Below are positions 1 to 10,907 of a DNA stretch of 64,000 nt, piece by piece. The notes under the pieces were generated by a model, which saw only the letters and a list, made by a program, of their open reading frames with translations, ran no database searches and was not told the DNA's origin. The first letter of the stretch is position 1; each line of letters starts with the position of its first letter. The position numbers were made by a program, and so were the translations under genes. Source of the stretch: Nemertoderma westbladi (Eukaryota > Xenacoelomorpha > Nemertodermatida > Nemertodermatidae); the NCBI GenBank assembly GCA_032718475.1, contig JAUCBJ010002155.1, forward strand, positions 1 to 64,000, given 5' to 3'.

Positions 1-1140
1 AGCAGACCAGGGTCCTATTCCTGTGTGTGTCCCCCCCCCCCCCCCCCCCAGTAGGGCCAGCAGGAAACCAACATGATGTCCCATCAGTCTCATATTGGCG
101 TCAAAAGAAATTACCAATCTTTTGTGCACATAAAACGATAAAAGTGGAGGAAGCAAAAATGTTTCAATACCCGATTGTAATTACAGACTGCTGTGGTACT
201 TTAGTAGTAGTAAACTGCACTCAACAATCATTTAAACAAAAATAATAAATGTAAGTAAAGGTTCAGGTTCCATTTTTTGAAGTTTTGCTTTGCAAAATGA
301 AGGTAAGTTAATTTATTGTGTCATTATAATTTAATAGAAAATCATACAGAGTGAGAAGTTCCAATCTAAAAGTCTTAATAAAAGGGTTTATGAGTGTAAG
401 TTTTGGATTTAATAAACAAGAGGGGGCAGAAAACTCGATATATGAATTAAAAATGAAAAGCGATATAACACGGAATTCGATGATAAGAGGTATTTGGAAG
501 AGGACGATGTCCTAATTAAAACTTTCTACTCTACAATATAAGATAAATTAACATAATTTCATATTTAGAAACACACAGCGTAAAACTATACATAAACACT
601 GCATATAAAACCTCAAAATATTATTAATTGCTAGACATTTCAAATACAAGATCATTTAGTGTAATTGTATATAACTATTAAATAGTACATAATATTAAAT
701 AGTAAATACTTTAAATGCTGCTGCATTTAAAAATGCATTGGTCTGCACAATAATCCATAAAAAAAAGAAGTTTTCCTTGAAACCACCTTCTTTTCGTGAA
801 AATAATTTATCATTCCAAAAGCCAGTAGAGTCAACAGCGACTGTAAGGCAATTTTATCTTAGATAAAAACTACTAGACACTGAAGTTGACATAGAAACCT
901 CACAGTCGGGTTATATATAATTATAATACTAATTATCAATTAATAAGCTATGCAGGGCTCACGCCCCAAGGCCCTGCCAATTACCCCAATACCAAACTGC
1001 CTCCAATGTTGTCATTTTCTAACACAATCCAAATATGTTTCTATATAATACTAGATTCTAAATAATTGAAATTTTATGCACAAAAATTGAACTTTTATCA
1101 ATTAAAACAAATAAAATAAAATTAGGTCCGATCATGACCT
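1..1140. other. Gene-free AT-rich stretch
   Basis: No coding region, RNA gene or recognisable mobile element is visible. It begins near a run of 19 C at 31-49. The short open frame over that run is low-complexity proline and does not look real. The remainder is AT-rich with no long repeats that I can see. Confidence 0.6.
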
Positions 1141-1159
1141 TCTATATCTTTAGTAGGTC

Positions 1160-1725
1160 ATGGTCCGGTCCGATATACGTAAGGGAAAGGCATGGGCAGC
1201 CTTGAATAGGCTTTCCAGTATTTGGAAGTCACAGAGAATTAATCGGAAACTTAAAGTCCGTTTATTTAGAGCAGCAGTAGTTCCAGTACTCCTCCATGGG
1301 AGTCCATGCTGGTCTCTAACTGCTGAGGACACCAAATCTCTGGATGGCACATTCACAAGAATGCTACGCCGGGTACATTGTGTCAAATACAATGCACACA
1401 TCTCCAACCAGACACTATATAACATTGGAGGTGTCTCATTGGTTCCCCCAAGCTTGACACTAGAACAAAATCGCCTCCGCTTTGCAGGACATTGCTTTCG
1501 CCGTGAGGACCAGCCAGTGCATAATCTTGTACTTTGGCAGCCTCATGGAGTGAATAAGCATGGTGGACAGCCCATGACTTTCTTGAGACGCATCTTAAAG
1601 GACACTGGCCTTGAAGATGCGGATGATCTAGCAAATGTCATGGGTGATAGGGAGTTGTGGCGGTGCAATTTTGTCGATAAGCCGGCACAGCATTCTTAAA
1701 AATGCAGCTGCAATGCAGCATGCCG
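1160..1725 (+). pseudogene. LINE reverse-transcriptase C-terminal fragment (copy 1)
   Basis: A 179-residue open frame looks like the region after the reverse-transcriptase domain of a non-LTR retrotransposon. It has a segment reading LSSIWKS followed by RLFRAAVVPVLLHGS, then LRR, ISNQTLY, RLRFAGHCFR and a terminal GDRELWR. These are the usual landmarks of the connection and C-terminal region of LINE ORF2. The catalytic RT domain is missing, so this is a 5'-truncated copy. The frame is still open, and this is the best preserved of five copies in the window (others near 9.2, 13.9, 30.0 and 53.8 kb). Not a host gene. Confidence 0.8.
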
Positions 1726-4303
1726 ATCCTAGTAGTAGTATGGTCCGATATAATATATACGGGATAACAATAAATTTGGAATTTATGTTGGATTTATGTT
1801 GGAGTTTTATTATAAACCAACTGTATAAAGTCTTTGTAATGCAATATGTATATAGTGTACCGGACCGGTACTACCGGGTTGGAATGTAAGATAAGGAACA
1901 GTTAGGTAGGTTCAACCTGGTTCAACATTACAGGAAATTAATATATTTTTAGATTTTAATTATTTTCGATATAATGTGAAATTTTATATTGAAAATAAAT
2001 TGTTCTCTACTCCACTGGACATTCTCGGTCTAAAATAATTACCTGACTTTTAACAACTTTTATAACACGTAACACGGAAAGAATATTAATATTAATAAAT
2101 AATAATTATATTTCATTATTATTATTAATTATAAAATTAATACTAATAATAATAATCAATTAAATTACATATTTCGAAGTTGTCAAAAACGCGATCAAGT
2201 ACATATATATATATATTTAATTAGCACAAAATTACAAACAGCGTTATAAAGGAATGTGCTGTTGTTAATGTAAAGAAGTGATCCACATGTATTTATAATG
2301 AAAAGTATTTCGTATTTATAAATTTTTTCAAATCAACATTTAAAACGGAACAAAACTAAAAGTTACCCATCTGGTTTAGACAACCTTATCGAATATTTTC
2401 CAATTATAAAAAAGGTGAAGCACAATATATCTCTCGACTCACTTTGCTTTACATATTGGCAATGATATTGTGGAACAAAGGAACTAAAACATACTGTAGC
2501 ATAGAGCGGCCGTTAAGTTGCTTCGAGGAACATGTGGCTTATCTTGGAATGAGAAGGCTGTCGGGTATTGGGGGTGCAACATCTCGGATTAAATCGCAGC
2601 ACTGCATCTGTTTCACTGCCGTTATTCCTATCATCTTGACTCCTTTATATAAAATAAAATAACTAAGTATTAGCCGACCGAGAATTGCCCGATAAATTGC
2701 GCAAATAAAGCTTGTAGGCTTACATGCGGATTATATACCGTAACATATATTTTGTACAATGGGCCGCTCATAACGGGATTTTTACCTTAATCGTAAGTGA
2801 CCAGCCTACATTTTAGAATTACTAACACCGAATTATTCGGCGACTCGAACCGAATATCTACGGACCCCTAAAATACCTCGAAAAAAACTAAACGACACTT
2901 CAGCAAATAAATCATGTATAATTATATGATTAGGTATACAGATTAATTTGATTCAGGTATTATATCCGTATATTCCATTCTCGATCAGACAAATAATTAG
3001 TTTATCATTTCATTCGAGTATTTTTGTGCTCAGGGTGGGTAAGAAATTAGTACTTTCATGCGCAAAAATTTGCTGTCCAGTACTGTGTATTTATTTATTA
3101 ACATAATAAATCAATTAGTTTGTAATTATATTCGATGCTCAACCACACCCGCTGTAAAATTGTTTCAACATGTAATCATGTGAATTATAGACTTTCATTT
3201 TGAAGTTTCGATTTAAAAAGCCCATGACAGACAAAACAAGAGGTTATTTTCTAATAAATTGTTGTCCGCCCCCCTAAAGCTACAGTTAGCCTAGCCTCTC
3301 TCTGGCTACAGTAAAAAATAAAAAATAATTGTTGAAACTTCTTTATTTTGCATAAATTATAAATAAATTGCATAAATTATTTTGCATCTCAATTTCTTTC
3401 CTTAAATGGTTTTCGTCTCGCATTTTACGAAAGTCTTTTCCTTATAAATGATTTTCATCTGGCATTCTTAAGAAAGCTTTGTACTACTTGATTATTGGGG
3501 AAATCCAAACAGACTGACAAGAAAACTACATAAGGAAATCATCTTGGAGTGAAATTGAAATCCGTTACGGTCGGTTTATTCTCTACAAAATCAGCACAAA
3601 ACGTGAAGATTAAGTTTAGCTACTTCCCACGCAGTTGCACCTTGGGTAGCAGCGCTTTAAATATATAGTTTTTTACTTAAAAAAAAAAAAATTAACTGGC
3701 ACCCCCCTACCTTTTTAAAGTCATTTTAATTAATTAATATTTATTTTATATATGACTTACTCTGAAGATACGAGAGTATATACTGTAGTTTTAAATAATA
3801 TAATAATAATAATAATAAACTATTATTTATATAGCGCCCAACTCTTTAAATAGATTCTAAGGCGCTCATGACCCATTTAGATATTGAACGCTCTATTGTA
3901 GAATTCTGTTTTTAAACCGACACTAAAGTGTTTTATTCGAGTTATTTGAGTAAATGATAATTTCTTTCTACTTTGCTCTAAGGCTCTAACTTGTGCTTTT
4001 AATCAACTTTTCCAAATGTTTGGAGAAAATAAACAAATATAAATATATACATATTCAATATTGAATAAAGTATGGCCCATACTCCGCAGATAAAATATCA
4101 ACAATAATGGAGCCGCCTGAATAGATGTACTGGGAACGTAAGTTATATATATATAAAAATGAAACAATAAACAAATTTAAATACAGTAGTAAGAAAGATA
4201 AATAAAAAAAACAAATATGATCGGATTGAAAAACAACGAATCTAAAACGAACTTTGTATCGTTTCGTTTTCCATATCTGCCCTAGATAGTCACTATATTG
4301 ACT
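1726..4303. other. Gene-free stretch with a short dispersed repeat
   Basis: AT-rich sequence with AT-microsatellites and no supported gene. At 3820-3875 there is a segment with TTATTTATATAGCGCCCAAC. The core TATATAGCGC recurs at about 31760-31775, suggesting a dispersed repeat. The 72-residue frame at 2444-2662 has no recognisable features. Confidence 0.5.
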
Positions 4304-4321
4304 CCCCCCCCCCCCCCCCCC
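4304..4321. repeat. C homopolymer, 18 bases
   Basis: Uninterrupted run of C about 80 bases beyond the 3' end of the RhoGAP gene. One of eight G or C runs of 15 or more bases in this window. Confidence 0.9.
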
Positions 4322-4401
4322 ATTACATGACGTTTAGAATATGCATTGAAGTAACATTAAAACTCACCTGGAGATATTGAAGGAATGTAAATTAGCATAT
4401 G

Positions 4402-6669
4402 TTAATAAGGCGGTGTTGGCGGTGGTTTGTCCTTCCACCGGACCTCCCATCCGCCTTTGTGATTTTCGTTGTAACACCCCCACATATTAGTGTCGGGGTG
4501 TAAACACCGCTCCCCAATGTTACCCCCGACCTCGTAGAGTTCGCAGACGGCGCCTTCCGAGACGCCGGAATGTCGCCGACTCCCTGCGTCCGCGAGGTGC
4601 TCCGGACACTCCAGGAGGTCGTCCGACACCTGGGGCAGTCGGCCGTCCTCGAACAGCCGGAGTACCGCGGCGACGGTCGTCGACCTGCTCAACTGCACCG
4701 CGACCGAGAAGACGGGATCGTAACTGGGCGCCTTGATGCGGATGACACCGTCGAGGAGGTCGGACACCTCCTGCGGGTGCGACGAAGGGGGGCCGCCGAG
4801 AGTCGTCTTCCTACAGCCCGTAGAGTCCAACGAGGCCATCGAGGGAGACGGCGACGAGGAACCAACCGCGGAAACCGACTCCGTCTTCCGTCGGCCGAAC
4901 AACTTGGCCGCAACGCTGCGGCTCTCTTTAACGCTCTTACGAGTCAGATCGCCCTCGTAGCAGAGACGGATCTGCTTAATGAGAGAGGCGGGGACAACCC
5001 AAATAATCTCGTGGTAATGGATAAGTAGCTGCGTGACGCGTATAGAACAGGTGGCGAACACATCGTCGTTGTTATAGTAGTGGTGGTGGTTGGCGCTGCC
5101 ACGAGTGGTTACTCGATGGCGGTGCTTAGTGAGGATGTGGAACACATTAGGAGCCATGATCATAGTGACATTATGCAAGGACATCAAGTTGGAGTCCTGG
5201 TGCTCGATGATGTCGCTAAGGAATTCAAGCATCAATTTGAGAACCTTGCGGTGGACTGTAGGGAGGAGAACCACGAGTAAGTTCAAGGCTTTCAGTTGGG
5301 ACTCCAAGTGGTCCACCGTCCCGAGTCTATAAAACGTGTCGATGTACTGGAGAGTTAGCAAGGGGATCGGGAGCTCCCGGATGAACTGTTTGAAGAGTCC
5401 GGCGGCGTCGTGACCCCGGACCGACTGCCACGGCGACGTCGCCAGGGCCCCGGAGTTGTAGACGGACTCGGCGGCGGCGTACAGCGACTCGGTTATGTGT
5501 CCGCGTAGATTCCGCATCCGATTAACAGAACCGGCGACACGGAGGAGTCCCAACTCGTGTAGGGAAGTCGCGCGGAGATGGTCGACGCACTGCTGGAAGA
5601 ACACCGGTACCTGGATACTTGAATCTTGGAATATTTTAGAATCGCGATCTACAAGCAACTCCAACGGCACGCCAAACATTCCTTTGGGGTCCTTCTCCAT
5701 GAGTTTCTTCGCGTGGGCGACTTTCCTCCGATGAGCGGTGGCGGATAGCCCGAGCCCGAGGTCGTCCATGACGGAGGTGAGTTCGATGTACGCCAAGGGC
5801 TGCATGTTGTCGAGATCAATGCATGACAGGTCCCCCACTGTGGTGGTCCCCAACCAGGTCTTATTGAGACAGACCACCGGGTGCTTGGAGACGGGGTCAA
5901 CCTCATCGGTGATCGTGAACGTCGGTTGCTCTATCGCAGAAGGAGGGTCGAACCTCGAGTCGCCGATATCCAACTCCGTGTCGCTGTTCGCGAAGGAATC
6001 CTCGTCGTCTTTCGGTTTAATCGGGTTCATTTTATTGTAGATGCTGACAACCTCTATAGCGTTGGCATCGTCCAACGCGATATCAAGTTCTCGTTTACTA
6101 ATTTTCCGGTTGGCGAACGGACCGACCATTGCGCTCCCGCAGTCCTGCGATCTATCCTTCTTCCTACCCATCCGCAGTAGCGCCTTGGGAGTGATCCTCT
6201 CCTGGGAGCCGCTGGATTCCTTATCCCGATCCGAGCGAAACATTCCGAACACCTCGCGGACGTCCGGGATGCCTTTCATTCGCTTACGAAGCGTCTGATT
6301 GTACTTATGGACGCGCTTCTTAACCGCCTCTCGCTGCGGTCGAGTCAACGATTTCAAGTCGCGTTTAAAACGTTCTCGATCGAGACCGGCGCCTTTCTCG
6401 AGATCTGATACGAGATCCGAGAAGCCAGCCTGTTTGAGCCACTCGGCCTCCTGTTCGCCTTCATCCGGAGTTTTACACTGAGTCGTCTCCGTGTCATCCA
6501 GAGTCACATCCTCCTCCAACTCCACGGCTACGTCTTCCACATCGACGCCTCCGATCTCCTTGCATTCAGTCCAAAAGTCTGAGAACTCGTCCTCAATATC
6601 GGCAGTAGGAGCTACCCCGATAGGTCTGCCCCGGGTGAACTGCATTACTTTTGGCCTCGTACCGGACAT
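4402..6669 (-). CDS. ARHGAP18: Rho GTPase-activating protein, ARHGAP18/28/40 family
   Basis: A 755-residue protein predicted to switch off Rho-family GTPases by stimulating GTP hydrolysis, acting on the actin cytoskeleton in the cytoplasm. The N-terminal conserved block (about 65-145) has PDEGEQEAEWLKQAGFSDL, then LTRPQREAVKKRV and IPDVREVF, typical of the ARHGAP18/28/40 group. The RhoGAP domain covers about 334-560. The arginine finger is R377 in LLRVAG, and the conserved helix has LFKQFIRELPIPLL. The C-terminal ubiquitin-like module (about 640-745) has GVIRIKAP and YEVGGNIGERCL. Length is normal for the family and the ATG is the first in frame. The coding region has no intron, whereas vertebrate relatives are multi-exonic, so an intronless lineage copy or retrogene is possible. 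Family certain; exact paralogue not resolvable. Confidence 0.92.
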   Translation of the reverse strand: MSGTRPKVMQFTRGRPIGVAPTADIEDEFSDFWTECKEIGGVDVEDVAVELEEDVTLDDTETTQCKTPDEGEQEAEWLKQAGFSDLVSDLEKGAGLDRERFKRDLKSLTRPQREAVKKRVHKYNQTLRKRMKGIPDVREVFGMFRSDRDKESSGSQERITPKALLRMGRKKDRSQDCGSAMVGPFANRKISKRELDIALDDANAIEVVSIYNKMNPIKPKDDEDSFANSDTELDIGDSRFDPPSAIEQPTFTITDEVDPVSKHPVVCLNKTWLGTTTVGDLSCIDLDNMQPLAYIELTSVMDDLGLGLSATAHRRKVAHAKKLMEKDPKGMFGVPLELLVDRDSKIFQDSSIQVPVFFQQCVDHLRATSLHELGLLRVAGSVNRMRNLRGHITESLYAAAESVYNSGALATSPWQSVRGHDAAGLFKQFIRELPIPLLTLQYIDTFYRLGTVDHLESQLKALNLLVVLLPTVHRKVLKLMLEFLSDIIEHQDSNLMSLHNVTMIMAPNVFHILTKHRHRVTTRGSANHHHYYNNDDVFATCSIRVTQLLIHYHEIIWVVPASLIKQIRLCYEGDLTRKSVKESRSVAAKLFGRRKTESVSAVGSSSPSPSMASLDSTGCRKTTLGGPPSSHPQEVSDLLDGVIRIKAPSYDPVFSVAVQLSRSTTVAAVLRLFEDGRLPQVSDDLLECPEHLADAGSRRHSGVSEGAVCELYEVGGNIGERCLHPDTNMWGCYNENHKGGWEVRWKDKPPPTPPY

Positions 6670-7930
6670 GTTATATTGCGATATATAATAGCGAGCAAGA
6701 AGATGTCCTCGAAAAATGACTTACTCGTCTCGTCAGTATAATTGATTTTGATGTAATAATCGACACAGAAAGTATAAATACAGCATTGTCAAGTGTCAAC
6801 TACCAGGCCATTGTTAATCAGGAATAATAGGCGTATCCCATGGGAAACATGAACACAATACTGCAATAGTAAGATAATAGGCTAGGCCCTACCGAAATAC
6901 GATATACATATGGCAGGGCCTTTCCTCTATAGCGGTACGGTACGGTAACTAAATTAAACTCAATTCAGCATTGCCGGATTTGTATTGATAGAATACAATT
7001 TCGATAACAAATAAAAGAAGAAAAGTAAAAAAAGTGTAAAAAAGCCTTAGCGGTTAAATCAGAAGGGTCAGTAAAGTTCAAGTCTTTTATCTAGAACAAA
7101 CACACGACATATATATATATACAGACATAGGGTAAATAGTATACCAATACCGCCAATACCGGTATGCGGTAGGCCTATGCAATGAGGTAGAATAAAACGT
7201 CTGTCCTTATCTGATGGCATCTGATCCTATAACCAATCAGGAGAAAGAGATATGGGTACATAGCCAATAGGGGATCAGGCTGCCATGTTACATATCAGTA
7301 TCATCATACTGTCATATGACATAGCAGTAGGCAGGTAGGCCTAGGCAGGTAGGCCTTCAGCCTTCAGGCATACCGGTATTCAGCCAATGCAGCAAAGGCA
7401 TGTTCAAAATGCGATACACAGTAGGATGAAGGATGGCGGGTATGAAAGTTGTGTCTGTGTGATTGCCCCAGCAAAGACGGATAGTTTCAGATGTAGGCCT
7501 AAACAACTTTCGCAGATTTAGTTGGTGTTGAAACATTAATCATTTATTAAAAACAATACAGCCTTTCTGCCTTTGCTGCAATATTTTAGTAATATTTCTT
7601 GTTAATAGTTATCAATATTAATACTGTAGTTAAAGTTAACTATATTAATCATAATTAATATTATTAAATAATGATACGTTCAGACGTTACAGTACAGTAC
7701 GATTAGTATATTACATTTAAAATATTTATTGTTTGTTTGTTACGCCAAAGGGAAGGCAGGAAGAGGTACAATACCTCTGTACAGTACTGTCTGACTGTAC
7801 TGCCAAATACGGCGAAACACTTTTAACATGCCCATATTGCCTGATTGCCAGGTGATACAGCGGAGTTTATACCCAGACGAAGAATGAATATGGGAAGGTG
7901 GATGGGAATGTGGGAATCAGTAAACTCTGT
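6670..7930. other. Upstream region of the RhoGAP gene, no gene seen
   Basis: AT-rich DNA holding the presumed promoter of the minus-strand RhoGAP gene, though no clear core promoter stands out. At 7328-7357 a short GGCAGGTAGGCCTA direct repeat occurs. No coding sequence. Confidence 0.5.
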
Positions 7931-8144
7931 TGTTACCTTCCAATTGAAGGAAAAGAGCAGGATACAGCGGCTGTAATTTCTAACCAAAACAATAAACGAC
8001 GTTGTTACCTACAAATTGAGAGAAAGGAGCAGGTTACAGAGACAGGGTTTTCTAACCAAAACAATAAACGATTTTGTTACCTACCAATTGAGGGAAAGGA
8101 GAATGTTTCCGCGGCTGACTTTTCTAACCAAAACAATAAACAAC
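7931..8144 (+). repeat. Three tandem 72-bp units of a dispersed repeat
   Basis: Three head-to-tail copies each contain an AATTGAGGGAAAGGAGCAG-like segment and end with TAACCAAAACAATAAACG. Because the unit is a multiple of three, it keeps an open frame that encodes three 24-residue repeats (motif YLPIEGKE then SNQNNK) inside a 105-residue ORF at 7898-8215. The same unit occurs singly at about 9620-9682 (minus), 13535-13590, 50561-50623, 53515-53555 (minus) and 59433-59491. It is therefore a repeat family, not evidence for a gene. Confidence 0.8.
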
Positions 8145-8668
8145 CAGCGGGCACCTTCCCACATTCCCATCCACCCACCCACCCATGTGGCAATAATAGG
8201 TTGATAAATAATTAGCATAAACATAATTAGTTAAGTCCTATTAGCTGATTAGTAGTAAGAAGATATCGTGTTAAAGTTAATTGGGAAAGCAATCAGCTGT
8301 AGTTGTTTAATTGGAGCCGTAAGTGTGTCATGGGGGAAGATAGTACGAGAAAGGGAGAGAGGGAGATTGCGTGATGTGTAGTGTAGGTTGACAGGTTGAA
8401 GTAAGAGAGAATATCGTCACTTTGTATTTATTGATTTAACAGTATATTATTATTGTGAGCAGGGACAGGATACGATATGATACAGCCATGCATTTGGGAG
8501 CGAACACATATCGAAGGATACCGAAATACTAAGAAAATTTAAATCGGGATAGATTTAGTCCAGTACATCATCGAACAGACCCCGGGACGATGAACCAGCT
8601 GTAGCCATGATGGAGGCAGCAATCCCGATCACAATCAATGGCGATCTCGATCCTCTGACATCGCCCAC
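8145..8668. other. No gene seen
   Basis: Moderately AT-rich sequence between the tandem repeat and the first transposon of the nested cluster. Nothing recognisable. Confidence 0.5.
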
Positions 8669-8673
8669 TCGAG

Positions 8674-10536
8674 CAGTCGGTGAGAAGTCAAAAATTGGAC
8701 TTCAAGTCCAATTTTAGACTTCAAGTCCAATTTTGGACTCCAAAGTCCAATATTGGACTTTAGTACAACTCCAAGTGTAGGTAACCATGCTGCCATACTG
8801 TATCGGTATTTCAATCAAAACTGCATCCTGTATCAGTACATATATATTACATAATTACAATGCAACATTATTTTAATGATCAAATTAATAATTATAAGTA
8901 TTATACAGTTATAAGCAGGGATCGCACACGTCAGCACGTACAGTCAGACATCAGTAGTTACTTTTTGCGGTAGTGGTATGGCTTTGCGGTAGTAGCCTTA
9001 CTGCCTTAGCGGTGAATACCGCAGTAGCGGTAGTTGAGTTATAGCTGTATAGTTCATTCATACCCATACCTAGCGCCCATACCTGTGGTATTTTCGTATG
9101 GCAAAAATAAGACTACTGTAAACTGTAACCTATTATGTTATTGAGTTAATGTTAATTGACTAATTGTTTTGATTAGGTTCACTGTGTCAAGTACAATGCA
9201 CACATCTCCAACCAGACACTATATAACATTGGAGTTGGAGGTGTCTCATTAGTTCCCCCAAGCTTGACACTAGAACAAAGCCGCCTCCGCTTTGCAGGAC
9301 ATTGCTTCCGCCATGGGGACCAGCCAGTGCACCTCATGGAGTGAATAAGCATGGTGGACAGCCCATGACTTTCTTGAGACGCATCTTTCTTACTGTCTCA
9401 AAGGACACTGGCCTTGAAGATGTGGATGATCTAGCAAAAGTCATGGGTGATAAGGCTGTAAGAGTATAAGGGAGTTGTGCAGGCTCACTTTTGTCAACAA
9501 GCCGGGACAATGGGACAGCATTCTTAATAGGGCCTATAATGCAGCTGCAATGCAGCATGCCGATTGCTGGATTGTAGTTAGTAGTATGTGGTGATAGGGC
9601 TCCTTCCCGATCCTGACCGATTATTGTTTTAGTTAGAAAAGCCTGCCTCTGTAACCTGTTCCTTTCCCTCAGCCTCAATTGGTTTATGACGTGTGTTGTA
9701 CTTATTATGTGGAGACCCCAACACGTTAATCAGTTAATCCCCTTTTATTATCCAGCCGTTTTAAAATACCCTTCCTGTTGTATGGAAAACTTAGAAGAGA
9801 TGGTGGTAGCATCAACTTTGTAGTATTTCTTTCTGATAGGGCTCCCATAGGCTTAGACGAAATCGTAGCTTGTACTGTGTACTGTAGTTAGCCTTAGCAC
9901 TAGCAGCAGCTGCAGTTGGCAAACCTGACATTGCTACCAGTTTCCACCAAATATAATTTGTAATTAAATATTTATTGGAGCATAATCTAATCTAGTCCTA
10001 AAGACTCTATAAAGTCCTGGGTACATAAGGCTGTAAGGTTAGACATAACATGAATGTAAACAATACTGCAATATGCTAAAAGTAAAGTACAAAGTACCTA
10101 GAATGCTAGAATGTACCATTATAATCTAATTACAGTACACTGAAGATACATACAGAGCTGCAAAGGTAACTTTCCATAACTTAATAGCTGTCTGGCTGTC
10201 TCTCATCTGTTATGCTTCATGTACATTTAAGTTTGATTCTCAATGTCGCGTCCAAAATTGGACTTAAAGTCCAATATTGGACTTTTGTAAAAATTTAAAG
10301 CCTTATAAAACAAGTTCCCCCTGGTGAATTTCAGGTCCCCCTGTTCAAAACTCTTATTTTTTGATATATTTTCGATTAAAAAAAAAAAATCCCGCCCGAT
10401 CCAATTACCCAAGGCCCTGGAACAATTGGCTGATTTGAAGTCCAATATTGGACTCACAGAAGTCCAATTTTGGACTTGAACTGGAGTCGAAGTCAAATTT
10501 TGGACTCAAGTCCAATTTTTGACTTCTCACCGACTG
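8674..10536. mobile_element. Non-autonomous DNA transposon, CAGTCGG ends, 5-bp TSD
   Basis: The ends are inverted repeats starting CAGTCGGTGAGAAGTC, flanked by the perfect 5-bp duplication TCGAG (8669-8673 and 10537-10541). Both subterminal regions hold arrays of AAGTCCAATTTTGGACTT palindromes. No transposase is present. The interior carries a LINE tail (9179-9566) and one copy of the 72-bp dispersed repeat (9620-9682). CAG ends with a 5-bp duplication would fit the hAT5-like group, but that is inference. A second, inverted and interrupted copy lies at 13889-17468. Confidence 0.85.
9179..9566 (+). pseudogene. LINE C-terminal fragment (copy 2), decayed
   Basis: Nucleotide-level copy of the 3' half of the LINE fragment at 1160-1725, from the ISNQTLY-coding part to the terminal GDxELWR part, but with small insertions and stop codons. 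It lies inside the CAGTCGG transposon. The homologous transposon copy at 13889-17468 carries the same junction, so the LINE piece was present before that transposon was copied. Confidence 0.8.
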
Positions 10537-10541
10537 TCGAG

Positions 10542-10907
10542 AGGTTCGGGCAGACCATGATGTGATAATTGTACAGTATGTCGATTTATCGGTCAGTCGG
10601 TGAATAAAGACATCCCAATAATCGCAATTTCAGTCAACACTGACATATCCAGTTTACGAGTGCCTACGCTACGTCGCTACATCCTACATCTCCCCTGGCT
10701 TTGTTTACTTGGCTTTCGAATCAGAATTGGTACCCATGTGGTCACCGTACTGCTGTAGTTGGTAGTGGGATCACCGCAATCAGAGTTTGAGTTTATTTAT
10801 AATAAAATGATAGCAATAGTCTGATAGTGGGAATAACTGAATAAACTTATAGTAATTAACCAGAACGCTGAAAAGTTGATATAATGTGACAATAACAAAG
10901 TCTATTA
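10542..10907. other. No gene seen
   Basis: Spacer between two DNA transposons. Nothing recognisable beyond a chance CAGTCGGTGA at 10593, whose neighbouring sequence does not match the transposon ends. Confidence 0.5.

Noticed and set aside
4570-5028. Plus-strand frames opposite the RhoGAP gene
   Set aside because: Antisense shadows in a GC-richer coding exon. The minus-strand protein has clear family motifs.
10593-10602. A third CAGTCGGTGA transposon end
   Set aside because: Only ten bases match; the following bases differ and no palindromic array is present.
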